Positions 7,581 through 16,034 of a DNA stretch of 33,253 nucleotides are shown here, piece by piece; positions within the stretch are counted from its first letter, which is position 1; the number at the start of each line of letters is the position of its first letter. The notes under the pieces are model-generated. The model saw nothing but the letters and a program-made list of their open reading frames with translations. It did no database searches and was not told the origin of the DNA. Made by a program: the position numbers and the translations under genes. The stretch comes from Verrucomicrobiales bacterium (GTDB taxonomy: Bacteria; Verrucomicrobiota; Verrucomicrobiia; Methylacidiphilales; JAAUTS01), in assembly GCA_031265105.1 (NCBI GenBank), contig JAISDC010000247.1:1-33253 (forward strand), in the 5' to 3' direction.

Positions 7581-9049
7581 AACTCGCCGACTTGACGCAA
7601 GGGGTGACGGTCAGCGGGCGTTACGGCGCCGCTGACGGTGACGTGGAAATTTCGTCGCTGGCGTATGACGCGCGGCAGGTGACGCCGGGGGCGTTGTTCT
7701 GCACGTGGCGCGGGTTCAAGTCGGACGGGCACCGTTTTGTCGCCGACGCCGTGCGGCGCGGCGCGGCGGCGCTGCTGGTGGAAAAAGTGCCGGAACCGTT
7801 GCCGCAAATTCCGACGCTGACGGTGGCGTCGGGGCGGCGGGCGCTGGCGCTGCTGGCGGCAAACTTTTACGGCCATCCGGCGCAAGCGCTGGATTTGACG
7901 GGCATCACGGGCACCAACGGCAAATCGTCCACCGGCTTTTTGCTGCATTATCTCAAGGAACAAGCGGGCCGCAAATGCGGGCTGCTCGGCACGGTCGAGT
8001 ATCGCGCGGGGGACGAGAAAATCGCCGCGGCGCGCACCACGCCGGAAAGCTCGGACTTGCAGGCGCTGCTGGCGCAAATCCGCGCCGCCGGCTGCCGGTC
8101 GGCGGTGCTGGAGGTGTCCTCGCACGCGCTGGAACTCGACCGCGTGTACGGTGTGCCGTTCCGCGCCGCGGTGTTCACCAACCTGACGCGCGATCACCTG
8201 GACTTCCACGGCACCATGCAGGACTATGGCCAGGCCAAGCGCAAATTGTTCGCCACGCTGCCGGCGGGCAGCCTGGCGGTGATGAATCTCGACGACCGCT
8301 ACAGCGCGCGCCTGCTGGACGCGGTGCCGCTGACCGCGCGGACCGTGACCTATGGATTCGCGCCGCCGGCGAGTTATCGGGCGGAAAACATCCAATTAAG
8401 CGCCAACGGCAGCGTCTTTGACCTGGTCACGCCGAACGGCACGCTGCTGGCGCGCTCGCCGTGGCTGGGCCGTTACAACGTCGCCAACACGCTCGCGGCG
8501 CTGACGGTGATGGCCGCCGGCGGCGAGGCTTCGCTGGAGGAACTGGCCGACTGGTTGCCGGCCGCGCCGTATGTGCCGGGCCGGTTGCAAAAGGTGCCGC
8601 ACGGCGGCGGGTTCACCGTGCTGGTGGATTACGCCCACTCGGACGACGCGGTGCGCAACGTGCTGCAAAGCCTGCGCCCGCTGTGCCGGGGCAAATTGAA
8701 AATCTTGCTCGGCTGCGGCGGCGACCGCGACTGCACCAAGCGCCCGCTGATGGCGCTGGCGGCCTGCGAACTGGCGGACGAGGCGGTGTTCACCGCTGAC
8801 AATCCGCGCAACGAAGACCCCGCGCTGATTTTGCGCGACATGCAGGTGGGCGTGGCGAATTTCAGCAATTACCGGGTGATTCCCGACCGGGCGCAGGCGA
8901 TTGCCGCCATTCTCCAGCACGCCGCTGACGCTGACCTCATCGTGCTGGCGGGCAAGGGGCACGAGACCACGCAGGAAATCAACGACGCGCGGCACCCGTT
9001 TGCCGACGCCGCGGTGGCCGCGCAAATCCTGAACGGAGGTGCCGCGTGA
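7577..9049 (+). CDS. murE: UDP-MurNAc-tripeptide synthetase MurE, probably meso-DAP adding
   Basis: Adds the third stem-peptide residue to UDP-MurNAc-L-Ala-D-Glu in the cytosol. 490 aa. The N-terminal UDP-binding domain has DARQVTPGALFC; the ATP loop GTNGKSS is at 112-118; TTPESSDL and SSHALELDRV follow. The C-terminal domain has the DNPR motif at 408-411 (TADNPRNEDP). DNPR is the known signature of meso-diaminopimelate specificity, as opposed to L-lysine, so the peptidoglycan is predicted to be DAP-type. It overlaps ftsI (ATGA) and murF (GTGA). Confidence 0.96.
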   Translation: MKLADLTQGVTVSGRYGAADGDVEISSLAYDARQVTPGALFCTWRGFKSDGHRFVADAVRRGAAALLVEKVPEPLPQIPTLTVASGRRALALLAANFYGHPAQALDLTGITGTNGKSSTGFLLHYLKEQAGRKCGLLGTVEYRAGDEKIAAARTTPESSDLQALLAQIRAAGCRSAVLEVSSHALELDRVYGVPFRAAVFTNLTRDHLDFHGTMQDYGQAKRKLFATLPAGSLAVMNLDDRYSARLLDAVPLTARTVTYGFAPPASYRAENIQLSANGSVFDLVTPNGTLLARSPWLGRYNVANTLAALTVMAAGGEASLEELADWLPAAPYVPGRLQKVPHGGGFTVLVDYAHSDDAVRNVLQSLRPLCRGKLKILLGCGGDRDCTKRPLMALAACELADEAVFTADNPRNEDPALILRDMQVGVANFSNYRVIPDRAQAIAAILQHAADADLIVLAGKGHETTQEINDARHPFADAAVAAQILNGGAA

Positions 9050-10461
9050 GGGCCATGCCGTTGGGAACCGTGGCGGAACTGGCCGGCGGCCGGCTGGCGA
9101 GCGGGCCGGCGGCGCGTCACGCGCTGCGCGTGACCACGGACACGCGCGCGCTGCGGCCGGGGGATTTGTTCGTGGCCTTGTGCGGCGGCCGTTTTGACGG
9201 CCATGATTTTGTCGCGCAAGCGGCGCAACAGGGCGCGGTCGGCGTATTGGTGAGCCGGACGGACTCAGCGTCAGCGTTGCCGGCCGGTTGCGCGGTCATT
9301 CAGGTTGAGGACACCCTGGCCGGGTTGCAGCGGCTGGCGAAAAATTACCGGCGGACGCTGACCGTGAAAATCGTCGCGGTCACCGGCAGCAACGGCAAGA
9401 CCAGCACGAAGGAATTTGCCGCGGCGGTGCTGGGCGCGCGCTTCAAGGTGCATAAAACGGCGGGCAATTTGAACAACCACATCGGCGTGCCGCTGACGGT
9501 GCTCGGCATTGACGACACGCACGCCTACGCCGTGGTGGAGCTGGGCATGAATCATCCGGGCGAACTCGCGCCGCTGGTGGAGATTGCCAGACCGGACATC
9601 GGCATCATCACCAACATCGGCTGGGCGCACGTCGAGGCGTTCGGCGGGCGGGATGAAATCGCGCTGGAAAAGGCGCGGGTGTTCGCGGCGCTGCCCGCCG
9701 ACGGTCTCGCCGTGGTGAACGGCGACGACGAGCTGTCGCTGACGGTGGCGCGGCCGCTGACGGCGGCGCGGGTTGTGACCGTTGGCACCGGCGCTGACGG
9801 TGATTACCAAATCGTGTTAAAAAACAGCTCGCCGGCGGCCACGGAATTTTGGTTCGGCCGTACCAGCGCCGGCGCTGACGGGGTCGTGGTCGCCCTGCCG
9901 CTGGCCGGCTGGCACCTGGCGCGCAATGCGTCACTGGCAGCGGCGCTGGGCGCGGAACTGGGCGTGGCGTGGCCGCGCATCGCCGCGTCACTGGCAGCGG
10001 TGAAATTGCCGGGTAATCGTTTGTCGGTGAGAAAATTTCGCCGCGGCTGGCTGCTGGACGACACGTACAACGCCAGCCCCGATTCGATGCTGGCGGCGTT
10101 CGCGACACTGCAAAACTTGCCCGGCGCGGGATTCCGGGTCGCGCTGCTCGGCTCGATGGGCGAACTCGGCGCTGACAGCGAGCGGTTGCACCGCGAGGTT
10201 GGCGCGGCCGCGGCGCGGGCGGGATTCGAGATTTTGCTGGCGCTTGGCGACCACGCGCAGGATTTGGTCGCGGGTGCCGACACTGAAAGCGGCGGCAAGG
10301 TCTGGGCGAAGCATTTCGCCGACCATCAGGCACTGTCAGCGGCGTACGCGCGGGTCGCGCGGGCGGACGACAAGATTTTGGTGAAAGGCTCGCGCAGCCA
10401 GCGGATGGAACTGGCGGTGCGGGAACTGGAACGATTGGAGCGGTCATGTTGTATTTCCTGA
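9046..10461 (+). CDS. murF: UDP-MurNAc-tripeptide:D-Ala-D-Ala ligase MurF
   Basis: Adds D-Ala-D-Ala to complete UDP-MurNAc-pentapeptide. 471 aa from the GTG that overlaps the murE stop (GTGA); an ATG three codons later is an alternative. The N-terminal domain has TDTRALRPGDLFVALCGGRFDGHDF, the ATP loop GSNGKTSTKE is at 114-123, then NLNNHIGVPLTVL and ELGMNHPGELAPL, and the C-terminal domain has LDDTYNASPDSMLAAF. The 3' end overlaps mraY by 16 nt. The gene is dense in GCTGAC words, for example at 9737, 9758 and 9794, mostly read as L-T or A-D pairs. Confidence 0.95.
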   Translation: MRAMPLGTVAELAGGRLASGPAARHALRVTTDTRALRPGDLFVALCGGRFDGHDFVAQAAQQGAVGVLVSRTDSASALPAGCAVIQVEDTLAGLQRLAKNYRRTLTVKIVAVTGSNGKTSTKEFAAAVLGARFKVHKTAGNLNNHIGVPLTVLGIDDTHAYAVVELGMNHPGELAPLVEIARPDIGIITNIGWAHVEAFGGRDEIALEKARVFAALPADGLAVVNGDDELSLTVARPLTAARVVTVGTGADGDYQIVLKNSSPAATEFWFGRTSAGADGVVVALPLAGWHLARNASLAAALGAELGVAWPRIAASLAAVKLPGNRLSVRKFRRGWLLDDTYNASPDSMLAAFATLQNLPGAGFRVALLGSMGELGADSERLHREVGAAAARAGFEILLALGDHAQDLVAGADTESGGKVWAKHFADHQALSAAYARVARADDKILVKGSRSQRMELAVRELERLERSCCIS

Positions 10462-11543
10462 GTTATTGGCAAGATGAGTTCGGCCCGCTGCGGATGTTCG
10501 AATACGTGACCTTCCGCGCCGTGATGGCCGCGTTGTGCACCTTTGGGTTCACGCTGTGGGTGGGGCCGACGGTGATCCGGGCGCTGACGCGCCTGAAGCT
10601 CGGCCAGCCGATTCGCGGCCGGGAGGAGGTGCGCGAACTGGCGGATTTGCACGGCGGCAAAAAAGGCACGCCGACCATGGGCGGGCTGCTGATATTGTGT
10701 TCGCTGACGATGGGGGCGCTGTGCTGGTGCCGCACTGACAATCATTTCCTGTGGATGGTGCTGGTGCCCACCTTGCTGTTAGGCGTCCTTGGTTTTGTGG
10801 ACGATTACCAGAAAATCCGCCAGAAGAAATCCGCCGGCATCAGCAGCCGGCAGAAATTCCTGTGGCAAAGCGTCATCGCGCTCGCGGCGGGCGCGGCGCT
10901 GCTGTTGCATCCGGCGACCGCCGACGGCGCGCGGCTGTTGCAGGTGCCGTTTGTGAAACTGCCGGTGATTGACCTGGGCTGGCTGGCGCTGGGGTTGTTC
11001 GTGCTGGTCATTGTCAGCGCGTCGAACGCGGTGAACCTGACCGACGGGCTGGACGGGCTGGCGGCGGGCTGCACGCTGCCGGTGACGATGTTCTACGGCG
11101 TGCTGGCGTATCTGGTCAGTAATAAAATCTCGGCGGACTACCTGCTGCTGCCGCGCGTGCCGCAGGCCGAGGAATTGACGGTCTACGCGGCGGCGTTGGC
11201 GGGGTCCTGCCTGGGTTTTTTATGGTTCAACTGTCATCCGGCAAAAGTGTTCATGGGCGACACGGGGTCGCTGGCCATCGGCGGTTCCATCGCGCTGCTG
11301 GCGATTTGCGTGGGGCAGGAACTGCTGCTGGTGGTGGTGGGCGGCGTGTTAGTGATGGAGGCGGGGTCGGTGATTTTGCAGGTGGCGTCGTTCAAGCTGA
11401 CCGGCCGGCGGATTTTCGCCATGTCGCCGATTCATCATCATTTTGAACTGAAGGGATGGAGCGAAACCGCGGTGGTGGTGAGGTTCTGGATTTTGTGTCT
11501 GGTCTTCGCCGTCATCGGCCTGGCGACGTTGAAAATACGATGA
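10446..11543 (+). CDS. mraY: Phospho-MurNAc-pentapeptide translocase MraY
   Basis: Integral membrane enzyme transferring phospho-MurNAc-pentapeptide from UMP to undecaprenyl phosphate, giving lipid I. 365 aa, multiple hydrophobic helices. Family motifs are present in order: GKKGTPTMGGLL, FVDDYQKIRQKKSAGISSRQK (DDxxK, catalytic/Mg), NAVNLTDGLDGLAAG, FMGDTGSLAIGG, and the cytoplasmic histidine loop PIHHHFE. The start lies inside the 3' end of murF (16-nt overlap) with GGAGCGG before it. It ends in an ATGA overlap with murD. Confidence 0.97.
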   Translation: MLYFLSYWQDEFGPLRMFEYVTFRAVMAALCTFGFTLWVGPTVIRALTRLKLGQPIRGREEVRELADLHGGKKGTPTMGGLLILCSLTMGALCWCRTDNHFLWMVLVPTLLLGVLGFVDDYQKIRQKKSAGISSRQKFLWQSVIALAAGAALLLHPATADGARLLQVPFVKLPVIDLGWLALGLFVLVIVSASNAVNLTDGLDGLAAGCTLPVTMFYGVLAYLVSNKISADYLLLPRVPQAEELTVYAAALAGSCLGFLWFNCHPAKVFMGDTGSLAIGGSIALLAICVGQELLLVVVGGVLVMEAGSVILQVASFKLTGRRIFAMSPIHHHFELKGWSETAVVVRFWILCLVFAVIGLATLKIR

Positions 11544-12865
11544 AGGAAAATTTTGTCAGCGGCCGGCGGGTGGTCGTCATGGGACTGGGGGAAAGCGGCC
11601 GGGCCGCCGCCGAACTCTTGATACAGAAAGGAGCCGAGGTGATTATACGGGACAGTTATTTGAATGAGCGCATCGACCAGATGGCGCGGCAGTTGCAACT
11701 GCGCGGCGCGCGCGTGGAAACCCAGCCGGCGGGCTTCACGCCCTGCCGCTTCGACCTGGGCGTGCTGTCGCCCGGCATTGATCCACAGGTGCCGCTGGTG
11801 CGGCAACTGCGGCGCGAGCGCGTGCCCGTGGTCGGCGAGGTCGAGCTGGCCGCCCGTTTCTGCGACACGCCGGTCGTGGCGGTCACCGGCACCAACGGCA
11901 AAAGCACCACCACCGAGCTGGTGGCGGCGGCGCTGACCGCGGGCGGCTTGCGCACCACGGCCTGCGGCAACCTCGGCGTGCCGTTCAGCGACGTGGTGCG
12001 CGGCGGGGATTTTTACAATGTCATCACGCTGGAGGTGAGTTCGTTCCAACTGGAAACCATCGAGCGCTTCCGCCCGCGGGTGGCGGTGTATCTGAATTTC
12101 ACGCCCGACCATCTGGACCGTTACCCGACGCTGGCAGCGTATCGCCAGGCGAAAATTCGCATTTTCATGAACCAGACGGCGGAGGATTTTGCGGTGGTGA
12201 ATCCCGCTTGCGAGTTGCCGGCGCTGGCGGCGAAGAAAATCACCATCAGCGTTGATCATGATGACGCGGACTACACCTTCCGTGACGGGACGCTGTACGC
12301 GGGCCGGCAACCGGTTCTGGCGCAGGAATCAACCAACCTCCGCGGCCCGCACAACGCGGAAAACCAACTGGCGGCGCTGGCGGTGGCGGATCTTTACGGC
12401 GTGGCGCGGCCGGACGCGATCGCGGCGTTGCGCGCCTACCGCGCGCTGCCGCATCGTTGCGAGCCGGTGCGCGAACTGGACGGAGTGACTTACATCAACG
12501 ACTCCAAGGCCACCAATCTTGACGCGCTGGAAAAGGCGCTGGCCGGGCAGACCCGTCCGGTGGTGCTGATTGCGGGCGGCAAGGACAAAGGCTTTGATTT
12601 CGCGCCACTCAAGGCGCTGATGGTGAAAAAAGCCAGGGCGGTGGTCGCCATCGGCGAGGTGCAAAACCAACTGGTGCGGGCGTGGGGCCAGCATGTGCCT
12701 TGCCATCGCGCGGCGGATTTTGCCGAGGCGGTCAGCCTGGGCCGCCGCCTGGCGAAGCCGGGGGACACGGTGCTGCTGTCGCCGGGCTGCTCCAGCTACG
12801 ACATGTTCAAGAATTTTGCGGACCGGGGACAGCAATTCAAGGAACTGGTCGCCAAATTGTCCTGA
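11540..12865 (+). CDS. murD: UDP-MurNAc-L-alanine:D-glutamate ligase MurD
   Basis: Adds D-glutamate to UDP-MurNAc-L-Ala. 441 aa. The N-terminal Rossmann-like UDP-binding motif is VVVMGLGESGRAAAELL; the ATP loop GTNGKSTTT is at 117-125; then GNLGVPFSD, LEVSSFQLETI and NFTPDHLDRY. The C-terminal domain has PHRCEPVRELDGVTYINDSKATN and VVLIAGGKDKG, and SPGCSSYDMFKNFADRGQQFKELV closes the protein, as is standard for MurD. The ATG at 11540 overlaps the mraY stop, so the longer upstream frame is not used. Confidence 0.97.
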   Translation: MKENFVSGRRVVVMGLGESGRAAAELLIQKGAEVIIRDSYLNERIDQMARQLQLRGARVETQPAGFTPCRFDLGVLSPGIDPQVPLVRQLRRERVPVVGEVELAARFCDTPVVAVTGTNGKSTTTELVAAALTAGGLRTTACGNLGVPFSDVVRGGDFYNVITLEVSSFQLETIERFRPRVAVYLNFTPDHLDRYPTLAAYRQAKIRIFMNQTAEDFAVVNPACELPALAAKKITISVDHDDADYTFRDGTLYAGRQPVLAQESTNLRGPHNAENQLAALAVADLYGVARPDAIAALRAYRALPHRCEPVRELDGVTYINDSKATNLDALEKALAGQTRPVVLIAGGKDKGFDFAPLKALMVKKARAVVAIGEVQNQLVRAWGQHVPCHRAADFAEAVSLGRRLAKPGDTVLLSPGCSSYDMFKNFADRGQQFKELVAKLS

Positions 12866-12897
12866 AAACAACATCAAACCGATAAGGAGAACATACC

Positions 12898-13767
12898 ATG
12901 AATGAGGAAATGAATGAGCAAAACGCAAAGACCCTGGCCAGCCCGAAGTTGTCCAGGATGGCATTAATCGTGGTGCTGGGAGTGCATGTGCTGGCGATTA
13001 CCGGCTTCATCGTTTATAGCCTGTTGAAGGGGAATGTCAGCGGCAAGGACCATGCCGAAATGATCGCCGGCCCGGAGGATAGCGGCGAGACCGCGACCGT
13101 TGCCGCCGGCGGCAGCCAGCCGACCATTGAAACCAATGCCGGTGAAGCCAATGTCAGCGCCCCGATGGCGGCGGACCTGACCGTGTCCGCGACCGCGGCG
13201 CCGGTAACGCCGATGCCCGGCCCGCAGGAGCCGATTTGGCATCCGACCACCGGCGGCCCGTCGGTCCCCGCGCCCGCGCCGGCTCCGGTGACGGCAAACG
13301 CCGGCGTTGTCTATACGGTGCAAAAGGGGGATTCGTTATATAAAATCGCCCGCCAGAGCGGGATCACCGTGGCGGAACTGAAGCAGGCCAACGGGCTGGT
13401 CTCCGACGCGCTGCAACCCGGCCAGACGCTGAATCTGCCGGCCGCGCTGACGGTGCCCGCCGGCGGTCAAGTCGCGTCAGCGTCGGCGCAGTCCGCGGCG
13501 CGCGCCGTCGCGACTGGCAGCGCCGCGGCGTCGTTCCAGAGCTACAAGGTGGCGCCGGGTGACACGTTGTGGAAAATCGCCCGTCAGTTCAACACCAAAC
13601 CCGACGTAATTGCCAGGGCCAACAACATCAGCGACCCGTCGAAATTGAAAGTCGGCATGGAAATCAAGGTGCCGGTGCCGGCCCGCGAGACCGCGCAACC
13701 GGCGGCGCAACCGCAGGCGGCGGTGCCCGACGTGGACGTGGCGGCGCTGCCGCATATCCGGAGTTAA
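12898..13767 (+). CDS. Membrane-anchored protein with two LysM domains
   Basis: 289 aa. A cytoplasmic N-terminus of about 20 residues precedes one transmembrane helix (LIVVLGVHVLAITGFIVYSLL). A long Ala/Pro/Thr-rich periplasmic linker follows, then two LysM domains at about residues 139-183 (VYTVQKGDSLYKIARQSG..LNLP) and 214-260 (YKVAPGDTLWKIARQFN..IKVP), with a short disordered tail. LysM domains bind N-acetylglucosamine-containing glycans such as peptidoglycan. Its place between murD and ftsW suggests a division- or wall-associated binding protein. No catalytic domain is present. A good ribosome-binding site (AAGGAG) precedes the ATG, after a 32-nt gap. Confidence 0.88.
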   Translation: MNEEMNEQNAKTLASPKLSRMALIVVLGVHVLAITGFIVYSLLKGNVSGKDHAEMIAGPEDSGETATVAAGGSQPTIETNAGEANVSAPMAADLTVSATAAPVTPMPGPQEPIWHPTTGGPSVPAPAPAPVTANAGVVYTVQKGDSLYKIARQSGITVAELKQANGLVSDALQPGQTLNLPAALTVPAGGQVASASAQSAARAVATGSAAASFQSYKVAPGDTLWKIARQFNTKPDVIARANNISDPSKLKVGMEIKVPVPARETAQPAAQPQAAVPDVDVAALPHIRS

Positions 13768-13772
13768 ACCGC

Positions 13773-14915
13773 ATGGGCAAATTCAGCGCCATTATTCTGC
13801 TGGGAGCGGTGTCGGCCCTCGTCGCCATCGGCTTCGTGATTCTGACCAGTGTCAGCGCCTTCGCTCCCGCGAACAATGGTAACGCCTATTACTTTGTTAT
13901 CCGCCAGGCGATTTTCCTGGGCGCGGGCGCGGGCGTTTGCTGGCTGGCCGCCAAGTGGGATTATCACCAGTGGAGCCGGTTTTCCCCGGCGCTGCTGGTG
14001 CTCGGGCTGGCGCTGATGGCGGCGTGTTTTTTGCCGCATTTCGGCGTGCGCGTCAATGGCGCCAACCGCTGGATCAACCTGGGCTTCATCCGGGCGCAAC
14101 CGGTGGAGCTGGCCAAGTTCGGGTTGATGGCCAGCCTGGCCTGGTGGCTGGGGACGCGCGCCGGCCAGTTGAAAAATTTCCGGGTCGGCGTGCTGGCGCC
14201 GCTGGGCATGTTGGTGGCGCTGGCGGTGCTGTGCCAGTGGCAGGATGATATCGGCAGCGCGGCGCTGATGCTGCTGGTGGCGCTGGGGCTGATGTTTGTC
14301 GCCGGCACCAGGCAACGTTACCTGGTCGTGATCCTGGCGCTGGGGGTTGGCGCCATTGGCTTGATGGCGTATGTCAAGCCGCAGAAATGGGCGCGGCTGA
14401 CCGCGTTTACCAACGTCGAACAACTGACCGACGGCATCAACCTGCAACCGCACAACGCGCTGATCGCCTTCGGCTCCGGCGGCATCAGCGGGCGCGGCCT
14501 CGGCCAGGGGGTGCAAAAAATGAAGTATCTGCCCGAGGCGCACACGGATTTTATCTTCCCGAACATCGGCGAGGAACTGGGCGTGATTGCCACGCTGCTG
14601 GTGGTGCTGGCCTTTCTGTTGCTGGTGCTGGCGGGCTGGGAAATCGCCTGCCATGCGCCGGATCAGACCGGTTTGCTGCTGGGGCTTGGCGCCACCTCGC
14701 TGATCGGTTTGCAGGGGCTGATGAACATGGCGGTGGTGACGGCGCTGATGCCGACCAAGGGCATCGGCCTGCCGTTTATCAGCTATGGAGGCTCCAATCT
14801 GTTGTTATGCTTTTTGCTGGTCGGGATTTTGTTGAACATTCATTTTCAGGCGATTTACGAACCGCGCAAGCGCCGGCCGGCCAGTCTGCCGGCTGCCATG
14901 ACGGCGCGGATGTAG
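13773..14915 (+). CDS. ftsW: Septal peptidoglycan glycosyltransferase FtsW (SEDS family)
   Basis: Multi-pass SEDS polymerase of lipid II, partner of FtsI. 380 aa with about ten hydrophobic helices. SEDS hallmarks are GVRVNGANRWINLGFIRAQPVELAK, the acidic segment WQDDIGSAALM, the periplasmic loop LPEAHTDFIFPNIGEELG, and the C-terminal GIGLPFISYGGSNLL. The product is very hydrophobic and ends in a short basic tail (YEPRKRRPAS). The ATG at 13773 starts five bases after the LysM gene stop; the upstream open frame lacks membrane character and overlaps the LysM gene. Confidence 0.95.
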   Translation: MGKFSAIILLGAVSALVAIGFVILTSVSAFAPANNGNAYYFVIRQAIFLGAGAGVCWLAAKWDYHQWSRFSPALLVLGLALMAACFLPHFGVRVNGANRWINLGFIRAQPVELAKFGLMASLAWWLGTRAGQLKNFRVGVLAPLGMLVALAVLCQWQDDIGSAALMLLVALGLMFVAGTRQRYLVVILALGVGAIGLMAYVKPQKWARLTAFTNVEQLTDGINLQPHNALIAFGSGGISGRGLGQGVQKMKYLPEAHTDFIFPNIGEELGVIATLLVVLAFLLLVLAGWEIACHAPDQTGLLLGLGATSLIGLQGLMNMAVVTALMPTKGIGLPFISYGGSNLLLCFLLVGILLNIHFQAIYEPRKRRPASLPAAMTARM

Positions 14916-14924
14916 GGACTGGTT

Positions 14925-16034
14925 ATGGCGAACATCGGCATAGCATGCGGGGGCACCGGGGGGCATCTTTATCCCGGACTGGCGGTGGCGGAGGCGCTGA
15001 CGGCGCGGGGCCATGCCGTCCGGTTGTATGTTTCCGCCAAGGACCTTGACCGCGCGGTGCTGGCCGATTACCCGGCCTTCGACAGTGTGACGCTGCCGGT
15101 CATCGGCTGGCCGGGCCTTGGTCCGCGGCTGCTGAAGTTCGCGCTGAACTTCTGGTCGGCCTGCCGTCTGGCCGGGCGCGAGACGCGCCAGCAGCAACTC
15201 GACGCGGTGCTGGGCATGGGCGGGTTTACCTCCGCGCCGCTCATCGTCAGCGCTACGCGGCGGGGGGTGCCGACGTTGCTGCACGAGTCCAACGCCATCC
15301 CCGGCAAAGTGACCCGGCTGCTGGCCAAGCGAGTGGACTCGGTGCTGGTCGGGTTCAACGAATGCGCCAGACAGTTGCCGAACGTCAACACCAGGTACAC
15401 CGGCACGCCGGTGCGTCGCACGCTGCATAAGCTGGCGCGAGAACAGGCGGCGAAGTTTTGGGGGTTGGCGGCGACGCCGTTCACCGTGGCCGTCATCGGC
15501 GGCAGCCAGGGGGCACGGGGGCTGAACCGGCTGGTGATTCAGGCGATGGTGGACTGGCAGCCGCTGAAAAATGACCTGCAATTCATCCACCTGGCCGGGC
15601 CACAGGAAAGCGATTTATTAGTAGCCAATTATCAGCGCAACGGGTTGCGCGCCGCGGTGCGGCCGTATTGCCGCGCGATGGAAAATTTGTACAGCCTGGC
15701 CGATTTGGTGATTGCCCGCGCGGGGGCGGCGTCGCTGACCGAAATCAGTTATTTCGGTTTGCCGTCGATGCTGGTGCCGTATCCCGCCGCCGCTGAGGAT
15801 CACCAGACCCGCAACGCGCAAATTTTTGTCAAGGCCGGCGCGGCGCTGCTGGTGCCGGAAGGCAAGCGCGCCGCGCCGCAGTTGGCGCGCGCGGTGTCGG
15901 ATTTGCTGGCCGACCGCGACCGGCTGGCGCGCATGTCCGCCGCCGCGACGGCGCTGAGCGTGCGCGACGCGGCGCGGCGCGTGGCCGAGGAAGTGCAACG
16001 GGTTTTGCCCGCGACTGACGGAGGGAGCGCGTGA
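14925..16034 (+). CDS. murG: Lipid II synthase MurG (GlcNAc transferase)
   Basis: Membrane-associated GT-B glycosyltransferase that adds GlcNAc from UDP-GlcNAc to lipid I. 369 aa. The N-terminal glycine loop is GGTGGHLYPGLAVAEAL (residues 9-25). MGGFTSAPLIVSA and HESNAIPGKVTRLLAK follow. The C-terminal donor-binding domain has GGSQGARGLN, then RAGAASLTEISYFGLPSMLVPYP and EDHQTRNAQIF. Nine bases separate it from ftsW. It ends in a GTGA overlap with murC. Confidence 0.96.
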   Translation: MANIGIACGGTGGHLYPGLAVAEALTARGHAVRLYVSAKDLDRAVLADYPAFDSVTLPVIGWPGLGPRLLKFALNFWSACRLAGRETRQQQLDAVLGMGGFTSAPLIVSATRRGVPTLLHESNAIPGKVTRLLAKRVDSVLVGFNECARQLPNVNTRYTGTPVRRTLHKLAREQAAKFWGLAATPFTVAVIGGSQGARGLNRLVIQAMVDWQPLKNDLQFIHLAGPQESDLLVANYQRNGLRAAVRPYCRAMENLYSLADLVIARAGAASLTEISYFGLPSMLVPYPAAAEDHQTRNAQIFVKAGAALLVPEGKRAAPQLARAVSDLLADRDRLARMSAAATALSVRDAARRVAEEVQRVLPATDGGSA

